64,000 nucleotides of DNA from Endomychus coccineus (Eukaryota > Arthropoda > Insecta > Coleoptera > Endomychidae): the NCBI GenBank assembly GCA_958510875.1, contig OY294067.1, forward strand, positions 140,326,346-140,390,345. The letters run 5' to 3'. This document shows, in pieces, positions 9,314 through 20,269 of this stretch (its first letter is position 1; every line of letters starts with the position of its first letter). Below the pieces are notes generated by a model. The model was given only the letters and a program-made list of their open reading frames with translations, did not search any database and was not told the DNA's origin. The position numbers and the translations under genes were made by a program.

Positions 9314-10954
9314 TATTATGATTTCATTTCCTAAACAACAAAAATGATAAAATTAGAACTTACCGAACATTGAAAATCAGAAAAGATTAATAAAAAGATA
9401 TTATATGGAATTAAAAACAATATTAAAAGTTAAATAATAGTTAGTATAATATAATAAACAATGTAAAACATAATAAACAACAATGTAATTAGAATTAGAA
9501 ATATAAAACAAGAACTTCAGTGAAAGTGAATAAACGTACAGTGTTACGAAGACAGAAATCATAATTAAAATGATTACAAAAACTATCATGAGATAGCACA
9601 AACTATTGAAAAATGTTATAGATATAAGTTAGGATTAGTAAATTTGAGTTATATAATGTTAAAGAAATGTTATTGATATGTTATATTATGTATTAGTTTT
9701 TAAGAATGACAACTGCCAAATTTATAATAATTATTGGAATAATCATATTGATAATAACCTAATCATAGGTTATCTAATACCAAAGTGTGTGGAAAAATGT
9801 ATGCAATATGAATTTAAAAAGAAGGAATCATCATCATTTAAAATAAGTTGAAAATCTCCCATAATTCAAAATTTATAGAATACTAAATTCTGATTGGTCG
9901 AGGCGATTTTATAAACGTCAGACTGATAATGTAAACTTATGTCAGTTTTCAACAATCATCAAAGCATTCTTGATAGGTAAAGAAAGCACCTCACAGGTTG
10001 AAAATGATATCAAGTAGCATCGGTTTTGAAGGCCTATAAAAGGCATCTGAAGACAAGCCAAGTCAGTTAGCAATCAACATCTGTAGAGTCAAGGTACTTT
10101 TGCAACTCATAAAATTTTCCATAACCTTAGATTATTGGATAAACATCGGAGAACCCAGTAGCTTCGTAAGGTTGAAAGTAACCGAAGCAAATAAATAATT
10201 TCTACAAGTCAAGTAGTGTTCCAAGTCTCGGAACAAAGTTTAAAGGTTACAATAACCTATAATTCATAAGTAACATCGAACGATGACCAGCCTTCGATAA
10301 AATTCCAAACATCATTAAAGAGTTTTGTATCTTTAATAAAAAGAATAAAACTAAGTTAACAATTTTCAACAGTTCCTGATTTCAAAAGAAGTAACCATAG
10401 TTTACCTGTGTTTATTGTGAATAGCAGAGAAATTGTGTACGGTTAAAAGTGAATTATCAAATTATTCTGAAGATCAAGCCAATTGAACATTGCCTACATT
10501 TTAAAACATATTCTTGGATATAAAATAAACGTAAGATTATTTATTATTCCTCCATTGTATTATTATCTGTCTGTAAATCTGGAAGAAAGATTGTAGATTA
10601 TAAATTTGTAAACAAAGATAAATAGTGAATAATTTTGAGGTTAGATCATAGATCTATTTGAACATAAAATTGTTAAAATTGATACCAGAGATAAATTAGA
10701 GTCATAGAAATTTAAATATAAAAGTTTTTAACATTCAAAGAACATTGTGTTTAATTCCATAGATATAAAATAAAAAAAGGTAAAAGTTCATTATTCAAAT
10801 CAAACAAACATTAATAAGATTCAAAATACAATAAGAAAGCTAGCCGGTAGAATTAATAATAATTCATAATTAAATAATAAACTCATAAGAGTTTAGTTAA
10901 TAATTGTCACCAAACGTGGGGCAAAATAAATGAAATAAGAGATTTCTTAATAAT
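9314..10954 (+). repeat. Gypsy 5' LTR
   Basis: Matches 15707-17357 almost throughout, with a few substitutions and small indels (for example extra bases in the 3' LTR near 16321 and 16550). The start reads TATT where the 3' LTR has TGTT, so the terminal TG has mutated. The 3' boundary is where the two LTRs part company after CTTAATAAT. The LTR carries a TATA box at 10035 and AATAAA-type sequences near 10340. Confidence 0.9.
10035..10068 (+). promoter_or_regulatory. LTR core promoter: TATA box and initiator
   Basis: TATAAAAG at 10035 is followed 28 bases later by TCAGTT at 10063, the arthropod initiator. The same arrangement is conserved in the 3' LTR (TATA at 16431, TCAGTT at 16459). Transcription would start near 10063, which would make 9314-10062 the U3 region. 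Confidence 0.65.
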
Positions 10955-10973
10955 TGTCGCTCAAACGTGGGGC
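10905..10973 (+). promoter_or_regulatory. Duplicated primer-binding site
   Basis: Two PBS-like sequences 50 bases apart: TGTCACCAAACGTGGGGC at 10905, inside the LTR, and TGTCGCTCAAACGTGGGGC at 10955, directly after it. Both follow the same TTAATAAT. The 3' LTR also contains the first copy (17310) but not the second, so the functional site is the outer one and the inner one is a copy trapped inside the LTR. The exact primer tRNA is not identified; the usual TGG start is TGT here. Confidence 0.6.
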
Positions 10974-11079
10974 CATTTGAAAAAGGGAAATAAAAAGTCA
11001 TTCTGAAAAGGAAATTCAAATAGAACCGCGTAATCAAAGTAAATTAGAAAACTAAATTAATTAATAAAAGAAAGTAAAT

Positions 11080-12509
11080 ATGGAAGGAGATAGACAAAGT
11101 TCTCCAGAATTAATAGGATTTGATGAAGATGGTGATATAATTAGTGCAGAGAGACCACCAATAGTGGATAGTCAATCACAAATAATGAGAATGCTTGAAA
11201 GTTTAAATATGAAAATAGTTAATGAGATAAGAGAGACAACAACAAATGCTAAAATTGAAAAAGGAATGCATGATCTTGAGCAAAGTACAAATGAAATAAG
11301 AGATGAACTTAAGAGAGTGAATGATACATTTGATGAAAGAACTTAGGAAATTATGAGAATAGTTGAAACCGAGAAAAAGGAAATAAGAAAACATGTTGAA
11401 GAAAATATAGATAATAAATTAGATGAATATAATAGCTTTGTGAATAGAAAGTTCAATAATGTAGAAAAGGAAATAGATATTATAGAAAATCGAATAAATG
11501 ATATGGGGCAGAATATTGAAGAAAATGTGAATGTGAATGTACAAAGTATGAAAGAAACTCAGGATAAAATAATAGGTGAACAGGATAAGATAATAAATGA
11601 ACAGGAAGAAAGGATTAAAAGAATTGAGAATAGATCTGAAGAGAGAATGAATGTAGAATACTGGAATGTGGGTAATGAAAGTACGATAAAATTTAATGGA
11701 AATGTAAAATTATTACATCCATGCATTTTTGTCAAAGATTTGAAAAATGAAATACAGTATGAAAGGAATCTAGAGAAAATGAAAAAATTAATGAGAGAAC
11801 GATTGGTTCATGAACCATTGTTATGGTTCAACTGTAAAGAAAGGGGAAATAAATAGTTAAGATGATGTTATAGTGGAATTTTTAGAGAATTTTTGGGGTG
11901 AAAATGAGCAATCGAAATGTCGCGAGAGGTTATATTTTAAGAAATACATAGAAGGAACTAAAAAAAGCATGAGTGCTTATGCACTTAGTTTGTATAATGA
12001 AGCGCAATATTTAGAGCCAAAGATGCGAGAGGAAGAAATAGTGCTATATATTTCGAGACAATATCGAAGCCAAATATCGGAGGCAATAGCAATTTCTAAC
12101 CTTAAAAACATGAATCAATTAATATCGTATTTAAACCGAATCGATAATAAAAATACAGTAGGAAGTAGGCAACAGAATGCATATCATGAGAATAGAAACA
12201 ATTATAGGGGAAATCAAAATTATAACAATAGATTCCAGAATAATAACAATTATCAAAATAGGTATAGAAATAGAGATAATAGGAACCAGAATTATAATTA
12301 TAGTAGGGAAAGTAGATACAATAATAATAATAATAACCAAAATAAGTATAGGGACAATAGAAATCAGAATTTTATTAATAGAAATGGAAAATCGTAATGA
12401 AGATAATAGAAATCAGAATAATCAAAGAGAGGTAAATTGCAATAGAATTGAAAGAGAACAGGAAAGGGAAGACTCTTCAAGTCAGAACAATCAACAACAG
12501 GATTTTTAA
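11080..12509 (+). pseudogene. Gypsy gag (disrupted)
   Basis: Starts at an ATG (MEGDRQSSPELIGFDEDGD). It is strongly coiled-coil, rich in Lys, Glu, Asn and Ile, through about the first 230 codons, then has the capsid-like HPCIFVKDLKNEI block. A TAG at 11344 interrupts the first frame. A frameshift between 11856 and 11873 moves to the frame that carries FWGENEQSK, YFKKYIEGTKKSM and the LISYLNRID capsid C-terminus. The nucleocapsid part (about 12165-12390) is an Asn/Arg/Tyr/Gln-rich tract with no CCHC zinc knuckle, so RNA binding would rely on basic residues. A further shift near 12395 leads to an acidic, Gln-rich end at 12509. Gag would form the particle shell. Confidence 0.75.
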
Positions 12510-12532
12510 GTAAGTACGAATACCAAGTCCAT

Positions 12533-13951
12533 GTGTTATACGAACATCAAAGGGAATACATTGACTACGAACAGCAAAGGGAAGAAAAAGAAAGTATAGG
12601 TTTAATTAAATTAAAAGGGAAAGAAGTAGAAATTTTGTGTGATACGGCATCAGAAATATCATTAATAAGAGAAGAACTATTGTCTGAAGTAAAATTAACA
12701 AATCAATTAAAGATACCAAAAGTAGAGTTAGTAAATATTAGTGGAAAGAGGATTACTGAAGTGTCAAAAATGATTACTAAGCATATTATAATAGGGAAGT
12801 CAAGTCTAGAAATGCAATTATTTGTAGTACCGAATATGAAATTGGATATTGTTATGGGAACTGATGAATTAGAAAAGCATGGAATTATAATAGATTACGA
12901 GGAAAAGGAAATAAAGTTGGTAGATGAAATTATAAAGATAGGGAAGGGGGAAAATGAAAATACTGACAGACCAAATGAAGGTTGCAATATAATGAATGCG
13001 GTCGAAAGAAAAGACTTAAGCAGAAATTTAAATGAAATGATCTCGCAGATGAAAGTAGCCGAGAAGTATAGGGGAATCATATCAGAAATAATTTCACAAC
13101 ATAAAGGTCTAATGATAGATGAAACTCGTATAGCTAGTAAATATATTCATAAATTCCAAGTCAAAGAAATTGAAAATTTTAAATCCAAGAACTATCCAAT
13201 TCCATACAAATACATAGAAAATGTAAGAAAAAAAATCGGTGAAATGCTAGAACAAGACATAATAGAAAGAAGTAAAACAAAATATATAAACCCTATTGTG
13301 ATCGCAAAAAAGTCAAATGGTGATATTTGGTTGTGTTTAGATGCTCGAACATTAAATAGATTTTCAGTATCACAATATGAAGCTCCTAAAAATAAAGAGG
13401 CAATCTTTGGTAGAATAGTAAAGGCACAAGTTTTCAGTAAAATTGATTTGAGGCATAGTTTCTGGTTGATTCCATTACACGAAAGTTGTAGAGATTACAC
13501 TGGTTTTATGATAGATGGAGAAGTGTATCGTTTTAAAGTTACGCCTTTTGGTATTCAAAGTGCATGCAGTGCTTTAGTTAGAAGTATGAATCAGATATTA
13601 AATAGATTTGAAATTTTTGTAGTTCATTACATAGATGACATATTAATATTTTCTAGAACAGTAGAAGATCATAAAGATCACATAAAATTAGTTTTGAATG
13701 AATTAGATATAGCAGGTTTGAAAATAAATATTGAGAAATGTCAATTCTATAAGACAGAAATTAAACTTTCGGGTTATAAATTAACGAGGGAAGGTTTAGA
13801 AATGGATGAAGATAGGTTAGATGTAATTAAACATTTCAAGAGAGTCACAAATCTTAAAACTTTAAGGGGATTCCTAGGTTTGATAAATTATTTCAAAAGG
13901 CTCATTCCTGATTTAAGTCAGAAGGAAATTAAATTAGTAGAATTACTTTAG
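12533..13951 (+). pseudogene. Gypsy pol part 1: protease and reverse transcriptase
   Basis: A 472-codon open frame. The aspartic protease lies at the N-terminus with ILCDTASEISLI at 12635-12670, where the usual D-T/S-G is D-T-A, so activity is doubtful. Reverse transcriptase follows: YPIPYKYIENVRKKI, PIVIAKKSNGDIWLCLDART, VFSKIDLRHSFWLIPL, FKVTPFGIQSA, and the catalytic YIDD at 13628-13639, then FCQF-like thumb motifs and LRGFLGLINYFKRLIPD. It begins just downstream of gag in another frame, consistent with frameshift expression from gag. It ends at a TAG (13949) inside pol, between the RT connection and RNase H. Confidence 0.88.
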
Positions 13952-14587
13952 AAAGGGGTAAAATGGAAATGGGATAATGAAAGACACGAAGCTTTCCAAA
14001 ATTTAAAAGATATTTTCATTCAAAAATTAAAAGTTTATCATGCACAGTATGATAAACCTTTCATATTAAGAACAGATGCTTCTAAACAAAGATTCAGTGG
14101 TGTTTTATTACAAAAACAAAATAATGAAGAAGTTCCCGTAAGTTTTGTGTCTAGAATGACATAAGTTCATGAAAAAAATTACAGTGTCACTGAATTAGAG
14201 TTAGCAAGCATAGTTTTTTGTGTAAAGAAATTTAGATTTTATTTGTTAGGGAATAAAGTAAGGGTAGAGACGGATCATAGTGCATTAACAAGTATATTTA
14301 AAAACAAGTTTGTAAACAGTAGGATTCAAAGATGGATTTTGTTATTGCAAGAATATGATTTTGAAATAAAACATATTCCAGGAAAATTAAATATTATAGC
14401 TGATACTTTAACAAGAGAAGAGGGAAATTTAAAAATTGATAAAAGAAAATATAAAGTAGGAGCAAATATTTTATTAGAAGTAAGGGGGTTATTTTCATTA
14501 GAGAGCATTAAAAACAATCAAAGTACTTTATCAGAGAAGGATAAAAGGAAATGTAAAATCAAAGAGGGAATTTATTTACAAGAATAA
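13952..14587 (+). pseudogene. Gypsy pol part 2: RNase H
   Basis: The same frame as the RT continues through the stop at 13949: the tether (VKWKWDNERHEAFQNLK), then FILRTDASKQRFSGVLLQ (RNase H first Asp, RTDAS), FVSRM, an in-frame TAA at 14162, ENYSVTELE-type sequence (KNYSVTELELASIVFCVKK, catalytic Glu), VETDHSALTSIF (third Asp) and HIPGKLNIIADTLTR (fourth Asp). Catalytic residues are present, but two stops break the frame. The role would be removal of the RNA template during cDNA synthesis. Confidence 0.85.
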
Positions 14588-15616
14588 GGCAGGAAAGAAT
14601 TATACAGAATAAATCAAGACCTAACTTTCACAATTTTAAATCATTTACATAATGAATCCAATCATATAGGAGCAAGAAAAATGTGGCTCATATTTATAGA
14701 AAATTATATAGGAAAAGGAGATTACCAAATAGCAAAAGAAATCACGAAGAAATGTGATATATGCCAAAGAGCAAAGCCTAAAAATATAATTAATCATAAT
14801 TTAGCAAAGAGTATTATAGTAAAAGAATATTTAGAAGTAGTAGCAATAGATTTTTTAAGTGAGTTAATAGTAACAGAAAAAGGAAATAGACATATTATAG
14901 TTGTAGTAGATTTATTTTCTAAATATATAAAATTATATCCTTGCAAAACGACAAAAATGCATAATTTAGAAAACTATTTTAAAGAAATTGGTAGGCCAAG
15001 AAAGTTAATTACAGATAACGCAACATATTTCAAAAACATACGTTTCAAGTATTTTTGCAAAAGGAATTTAATTTTTCATCAATTAACAAGCATCAGACAT
15101 CCTCAATCCAATCCATCAGAGCGATATATACAGGAAGTAATAAAATATCTAAGGATATCTTGTGAGGGTAAACATCGTCAATGGGATGAATCAATATCCA
15201 GGGTAGAAAAATGTTTAAATCATTGTCCAAATACTACAACAGACAAAACACCCGTATTAATTATGAAAAGCGAAGAACCTGATAGAAAATGGTTAGATGA
15301 AAATTCAGTAGAACGAAATGAAATTTTGAAAGATATCAGTAATAGGTTAGAAAGAAATGCAAGAAAGTATATGTGTAGGGAAATGAGAAAAAGAGGGAAG
15401 TTAATTAAATTTGAAATAGGTGAATTAGTAATAGTAAGAGCAATGAAAGTAACTAATAATAAAAAAAATATATGTGGGAAATTATGTTTTGCTTTTGAAG
15501 GTCCATATGTGGTAACAAATGGAAATGTTAAAAATAGTTATGAATTAATGAATCCTGAAAATGGAAAGATAAGGGGAATATTTAATAATGATCAAATATA
15601 CAAGTATAATTATTAA
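14588..15616 (+). pseudogene. Gypsy pol part 3: integrase
   Basis: The HHCC zinc finger is split around a stop at 14585: histidines in LHNESNHIGARK and cysteines in CDICQRAKP. The catalytic core shows AIDFLSEL (first Asp), ITDNATYFKN (second Asp) and PQSNPSERYIQEV (catalytic Glu), then WDESISRVEKCLNHCPN. The C-terminal region contains a GPYVV block that resembles the GPY/F module found in many Gypsy integrases. The open part is 14681-15616 (311 codons). No chromodomain and no env follow. The core looks intact, but the protein is cut off from RT by stops. Confidence 0.85.
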
Positions 15617-15689
15617 CAAATCTAGTTCAAGAAAATAAAATCAAAAGATAAATAAATTTTAAATATTAAAGATCGATTAATACTTCAAG

Positions 15690-15706
15690 ATTGATTTAGG
15701 GGAATT
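15690..15706 (+). promoter_or_regulatory. Polypurine tract before the 3' LTR
   Basis: The purine-rich TTTAGGGGAAT directly precedes the 3' LTR start TGTTATGA at 15707. It would prime plus-strand DNA synthesis. Confidence 0.55.
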
Positions 15707-17357
15707 TGTTATGATTTCATTTCCTAAACAACAAAAATGATAAAATTAGAACTTACCGAACATTGAAAATCAGAAAAGATTAATAAAAAGATATTATATG
15801 GAATTAAAAACAATATTAAAAGTCAAATAATAGTTAGTATAATATAATAAACAATGTAAAACATAATAAACAACAATGTAATTAGAATTAGAAATATAAA
15901 ACAAGAACTTCAGTGAAAGTGAATAAACGTACAGTGTTACGAAGACAGAAATCATAATTAAAATGATTACAAAAACTATCATGAGATAGCACAAACTATT
16001 GAAAAATGTTATAGATATAAGTTAGGATTAGTAAATTTGAGTTATATAATGTTAAAGAAATGTTATTGATATGTTATATTATGTATTAGTTTTTAAGAAT
16101 GACAGCTGCCAAATTTATAATAATTATTGGAATAATCATATTGATAATAACCTAATCATAGGTTATCTAATACCAAAGTGTGTGGAAAGATGTATGCAAT
16201 ATGAATTTAAAAAGAAGGAATCATCATCATTTAAAATAAGTTGAAAATCTCCCATAATTCAAAATTTATAGAATACTAAATTCTGATTGGTCGAGGCGAT
16301 TTTATAAACGTCAGACTGATAACAATGTAAACTTATGTCAGTTTTCAACAATCATCAAAGCATTCTTGATAGGTAAAGGAAGCACCTCATAGGTTGAAAA
16401 TGACATCAAGTAGCATCGGTTTTGAAGGCCTATAAAAGGCATCTGAAGACAAGCCAAGTCAGTTAGCAATCAACATCTGTAGAGTCAAGGTACTTTTGCA
16501 TTTCATAAAATTTTCCATAACCTTAGATCATTGGATAAACATCGGAGAACCCAAGTGTTCCAGTAGCTTCGTAAGGTTGAAAGTAACCGGAGCAAATAAA
16601 TAATTTCTACAAGTCAAGTAGTGTTCCAAGTCTCCGAACAAAGTTTAAAGGTTACAATAACCTACAATTCATAAGTAACATCGAACGATAGCCAGCCTTC
16701 GGTAAAATTCCAAACATCATTAAAGAGTTTTGTATCTTTAATAAAAAGAATAAAACTAAGTTAACAATTTTCAACAGTTCCTGATTTCAAAAGAAGTAAC
16801 CATAGTTTACCTGTGTTTATTGTGAATAGCAGAGAAATTGTGTACTGTTAAAAGTGAATTATCAAATTAATCTGAAGATCAAGTCAATAGAACATTGCCT
16901 ACATTTTAAAACATATTCTTGGATATAAACTAAACGTAAGTTCATTTATTATTTCTCCTTTGTATTATTATCTGTCTGTAAATCTGAAAGAAAGATTGTA
17001 GATTATAACTTTGTAAACAAAGATAAATAGTAAATAATTTTGAGGTTAGATCATAGATCTATTTGAACATAAAATTGTTAAAATTGATACCAGAGATAAA
17101 TTAGAGTCATAGAAATTTAAATATAAAAGTTTTTAACATTCAAAGAACATTGTGTTTAATTCCATAGATATAAAATAAAAAAAGGTAAAAGTTCATTATT
17201 CAAATCAAACAAACATTAATAAGATTCAAAATACAATAAGAAAGCTAGCCGGTAGCATTAATAATAATTCATAATTGAATAATAAACTCGTAAGAGTTTA
17301 GTTAATAATTGTCACCAAACGTGGGGCAAAATAAATTATAAGAGATTCCTTAATAAT
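15707..17357 (+). repeat. Gypsy 3' LTR
   Basis: Begins TGTTATGATTTC and matches the 5' LTR to CTTAATAAT at 17357, after which a short AT run and unrelated sequence begin. It includes the trapped inner PBS copy at 17310-17327 and the same promoter layout (TATA at 16431). Confidence 0.9.
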
Positions 17358-18525
17358 ATATATATTTTATTTTTCCGAGTTAACTGCGACGATTTAACCG
17401 CTGTTATAATAGCTCTACTTAATTTGATTGCTAATTGAATTTTTATTCTAATTTTCTTCCTCCGGCTAGCTATTAATATTATTTTATTATACTTTGATTG
17501 AATTCATATTATATGGAATGAAATAAAACCTTATTCAAAATGTTAAAACTTTGATAATCTACTTATTTATGTAACCTTATATCTTATTAAAATCTTTCTA
17601 TGTTTACAAATTTATACTTTTAAAATTTTCAATGTTTACAATTCAACCTCAATTTCCTTAATCTAATATACAACTACTAAGTGAATGTTTATTTACTTGC
17701 TTACTTTTAATATTCAGATGTTCCTACACAATGATGAATTATAAATGGACTCACTTGTTATATTCTATCAAATATTAGGATAAATGTTGGTAATATTTCG
17801 TTGATTTCGATATCCTCTTATATTACTTGAGAATTCACATTTAAAACATTCACCCTGCTATAAACTATATGCGTACACATTCACTGGTATTTTTGTTGAT
17901 AATGTTTTCTATTCTTTTTAAGATATAAATACTTTTTTGGTTGCCATTAACTGGAACTGCAATCGGGACCTGGCTTCTTCTATGCTACTTTATTAAATAA
18001 CTTTGGTTATGTTGACCTTTATTGAAGTTGGACTGGAAAATTTACGAACACTTCAACTGCCTCGTAGGAAGTACTAATAAAACTTTGGTTATGTTGTTGC
18101 AGTCGAGGTTAGGTTCAACTCCGATGTTTAATTTGAATTGCACAGAGAGTCTTATGCTTATCTGATGTTGATGGCAAACTTTGGTTATGTAAAATATTTT
18201 GAGTCGCAAGAAAAGCACAGCTTCTGCCTAGATGTAATGGCAAACTAAAACTAACTTTTATTCATTTGCCTTTTATAGGGTCTACAAAGGGGAGCTTGTT
18301 TTCAAATTTTCGACCAATGAGGTAATTATTTATAAATATCTAGTAAGCTGTTCTCATTGTTATGATTGACACTTGTCTAGCTTTGTTGTATTTTGACCAA
18401 TAGGAATGAAGTATTTTGAAATATTAGATATTTTGAAAATTTTCTAATTGATTCAAGTTATTGTTCATTCTTATTTATGAATTCATGTTACCAACATTTT
18501 TCCTCTCATTTTCATATATAATAAC

Positions 18526-19455
18526 TGGAGTGAGGGAAATATGAAGAAAAAAAAGTAGAATATATGATCATATATATGAAAGAAATTTAGTTGAAATATG
18601 AAAAAAAATATGTTAATATGAAATTATTCAAAAATTGATATTTTAATTTTCACAATCAATTGCTTTTTAATGGGGTGGTTTGAAATAAAACAAAACATAG
18701 TTCAATATTTTGTTATTTAAAAATATATCTACCAAAAGAATTTTTACTTGATTAATTTAATTATTGAAACAATAAACAATTAAGTATTTCTCGCAATTCT
18801 CTAACAAAAAGTTTCGCCTCCTATCAGTATACATATATTTGAATGCAGAAAAGCTTCTCTCTACGTCAACAGACGTAATAGGGGCGTTATTTAAATGTGA
18901 CAAAATTTCTGGTTCCAATGTAAATGTTTCATCAAAATCTCCAATTAAAGCATTGGCTGCTTGTAAAAGGAATTTGTAGCCTTGGTTCTCATCCATTACT
19001 GCTTTGAATTTTTGATATATTTGGTTTCCAATATGTCCCGGAACATTTTTGCATTTTTGCTCAAATTCTTTTATTAAATTTACCGCATCTATCAAAGATA
19101 ATTTGGAAGACTCTAATTGGATAATAGTGTTTGAAATGAAATTATAATTGGTTTTTATAAATGAAACTTGTTGACATAAAATGATAATGGTCAGCAATTT
19201 TTTGGCTTGTAAGAGAGGTTGAGAAGAATCATCTTCAAATTCTTGTATAACAGTTTTTATTTGCGTAAAGTTTTCGGCATAAAAAGAAGCAGCTTCTAAC
19301 CACGTTCCCCAACGTGTTAAGACGGGTTGAGGTGGAATAGGAAGATAAGGTAAATGCTCTCTATAAAATTGACTTCTAAGTGGAGCTTTAAAAAAAAATT
19401 TCATATAATATGAAAAATATGCCAAATATGAAAATTTCATAAATGCCTCACTTTA
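18526..19455 (-). mobile_element. hAT-type non-autonomous element with 8-bp target duplication
   Basis: It is flanked by the identical octamers ATAATAAC at 18518-18525 and 19456-19463, the 8-bp duplication typical of hAT elements. The ends are inverted: TGGAGTGAGGG on the left and the complement of TAAAGTGAGGC on the right, followed by several ATATGAAAA-type subterminal repeats. It contains the 3' part of a hAT transposase gene but only 930 bp in total, so it is an internal-deletion derivative. It split the older solo LTR. Confidence 0.8.
18757..19440 (-). pseudogene. hAT transposase C-terminal fragment
   Basis: A 227-codon open frame ends at 18757. The first ~20 codons are translated from the terminal repeat (MKFSYLAYFSYYMKFFFK) and are not original protein. 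Recognisable hAT sequence starts at HLPYLPIPPQPVLTRWGTW and continues to the C-terminal dimerisation motif (APITSVDVERSFSAFKYMYT, then RRRNFLLENCEKYLIVYC). The zinc finger, the N-terminal catalytic Asp and most of the RNase H-like core are missing, so it cannot be a working transposase. It could still be translated as a dimerising fragment. Confidence 0.75.
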
Positions 19456-19928
19456 ATAATAACCTATGACTAGGTTCCAATTAACCTAATAATTTCCATT
19501 ATTAAATCTTATTTGACAGTTGTCATTTCTGAATTTAGTACATGATTTTCAAATATGAATGAAACTTAAACAATTTTGTATAACTGAAATGTCTTAATAC
19601 TAGCTTACATGTATTACATATTCTTAATCTATTCTGATAGTTTGCTATCTCCAGATAGTCTTTAAATCATTTGAATTATGATTTTCTGACTTCGTAGTAC
19701 TGTACGTTTTTTCCACTTTTCACTATTTCTTCTTTACACTCTTACAAACTACTTTACATTTTGGTTTTAATTATATTACAATCTTCAATCTCTTATTCTA
19801 ATTATATATTTAAATTTTAAATAATGTTTTTAATCCCATATTATATACTTATTTAATTTTTCTAATTTAATGTCTCGGTAAATCCTAATTTTACCATTTT
19901 ATTTTATATCGGAAATTAAATGATAACA

Positions 19929-20269
19929 AATATATATTATATATATGAGATACCGCTCGACCAGATCGAGACAACCCAACGGCGCCAAAATCTTGTCGGC
20001 GAGGCAGCAAGCGTATTGAATTCAGTGTGTGATGTATTTTATTTCTAGTGGCACGGCTTTCACGCCAAAAATTAGGCGTATAGCAGCCAAACTGTGTTGT
20101 CACCATTACACACTAAAACGTATAGTGTTGCAGATCATCGAGCAAGATTGAAAGTATAGAATTCGAGCCCTGGGCGTGGTAAGGAGAAATCTACCAAAAT
20201 GGGTTAGAGGAATCAGGAAGAGTTCCTTGTTTCGCGGGAGCTCGTCTCGCCAATTGAGTCTCCACGGCC
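19929..20269. other. Non-coding; possible minus-strand primer-binding site
   Basis: Short frames here look like chance. On the minus strand TTTTGGCGCCGTTGGG (about 19976-19991) resembles a TGG-initiated retroelement primer site, but no LTR pair or pol gene accompanies it. The 5' limit of the R4-like remnant is uncertain and may lie inside this stretch. Confidence 0.3.

Larger units (their letters stand above)
9314..17357 (+). mobile_element. Complete Gypsy (Ty3-type) LTR retrotransposon, no env
   Basis: An 8.04-kb element with two LTRs of 1641 and about 1651 bp that are nearly identical, a primer-binding site, gag, pol (protease, RT, RNase H, integrase in the Gypsy order) and a polypurine tract. 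There is no envelope frame after integrase. Near-identity of the LTRs suggests a fairly recent insertion, yet gag and pol already contain several stops and frameshifts, so this copy cannot move by itself. It sits in a (TA)-rich target. LTRs of this length and an N/R/Q-rich nucleocapsid recall long-LTR insect lineages such as Osvaldo/Ulysses, but lineage is not established here. Confidence 0.9.
17365..19928 (-). mobile_element. Solo LTR of a related but older Gypsy family, inverted
   Basis: On the minus strand it begins TGTTATCATTTAATTTCC at 19928, parallel to the Gypsy LTR start. It follows that LTR's landmarks in order: the AAAATTAGG/TTACCGA block, the region around AATGACAACTGTC and ACCTAGTCATAGGTTATT, a CCAAT-type stretch, TTTGTAAACAT..., and GCTAGCCGGA near 17460. 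After subtracting the 938 bases added by the hAT insertion it is about 1.6 kb, the same size as the intact LTRs. Near its 3' end it also carries a PBS-like CGTCGCAGTTAACTCGG. AT-rich sequence (TATATAT) lies on both sides and may be target duplication. Confidence 0.65.

Noticed and set aside
9401..9601. 66-codon minus-strand frame repeated identically at 15794-15994
   Set aside because: Identity is explained by the two LTRs of one element; there is no domain and the frame lies antisense in U3.
10041..10060. CTGAAGACAAG in the Gypsy LTRs as a hammerhead box
   Set aside because: No pairing stem or GAAAC box follows at the needed spacing; it is simply the start of the transcript.
12131..12340. 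Minus-strand Ile/Val-rich frame inside gag
   Set aside because: It is the shadow of the AAT/AAC-rich nucleocapsid tract on the other strand.
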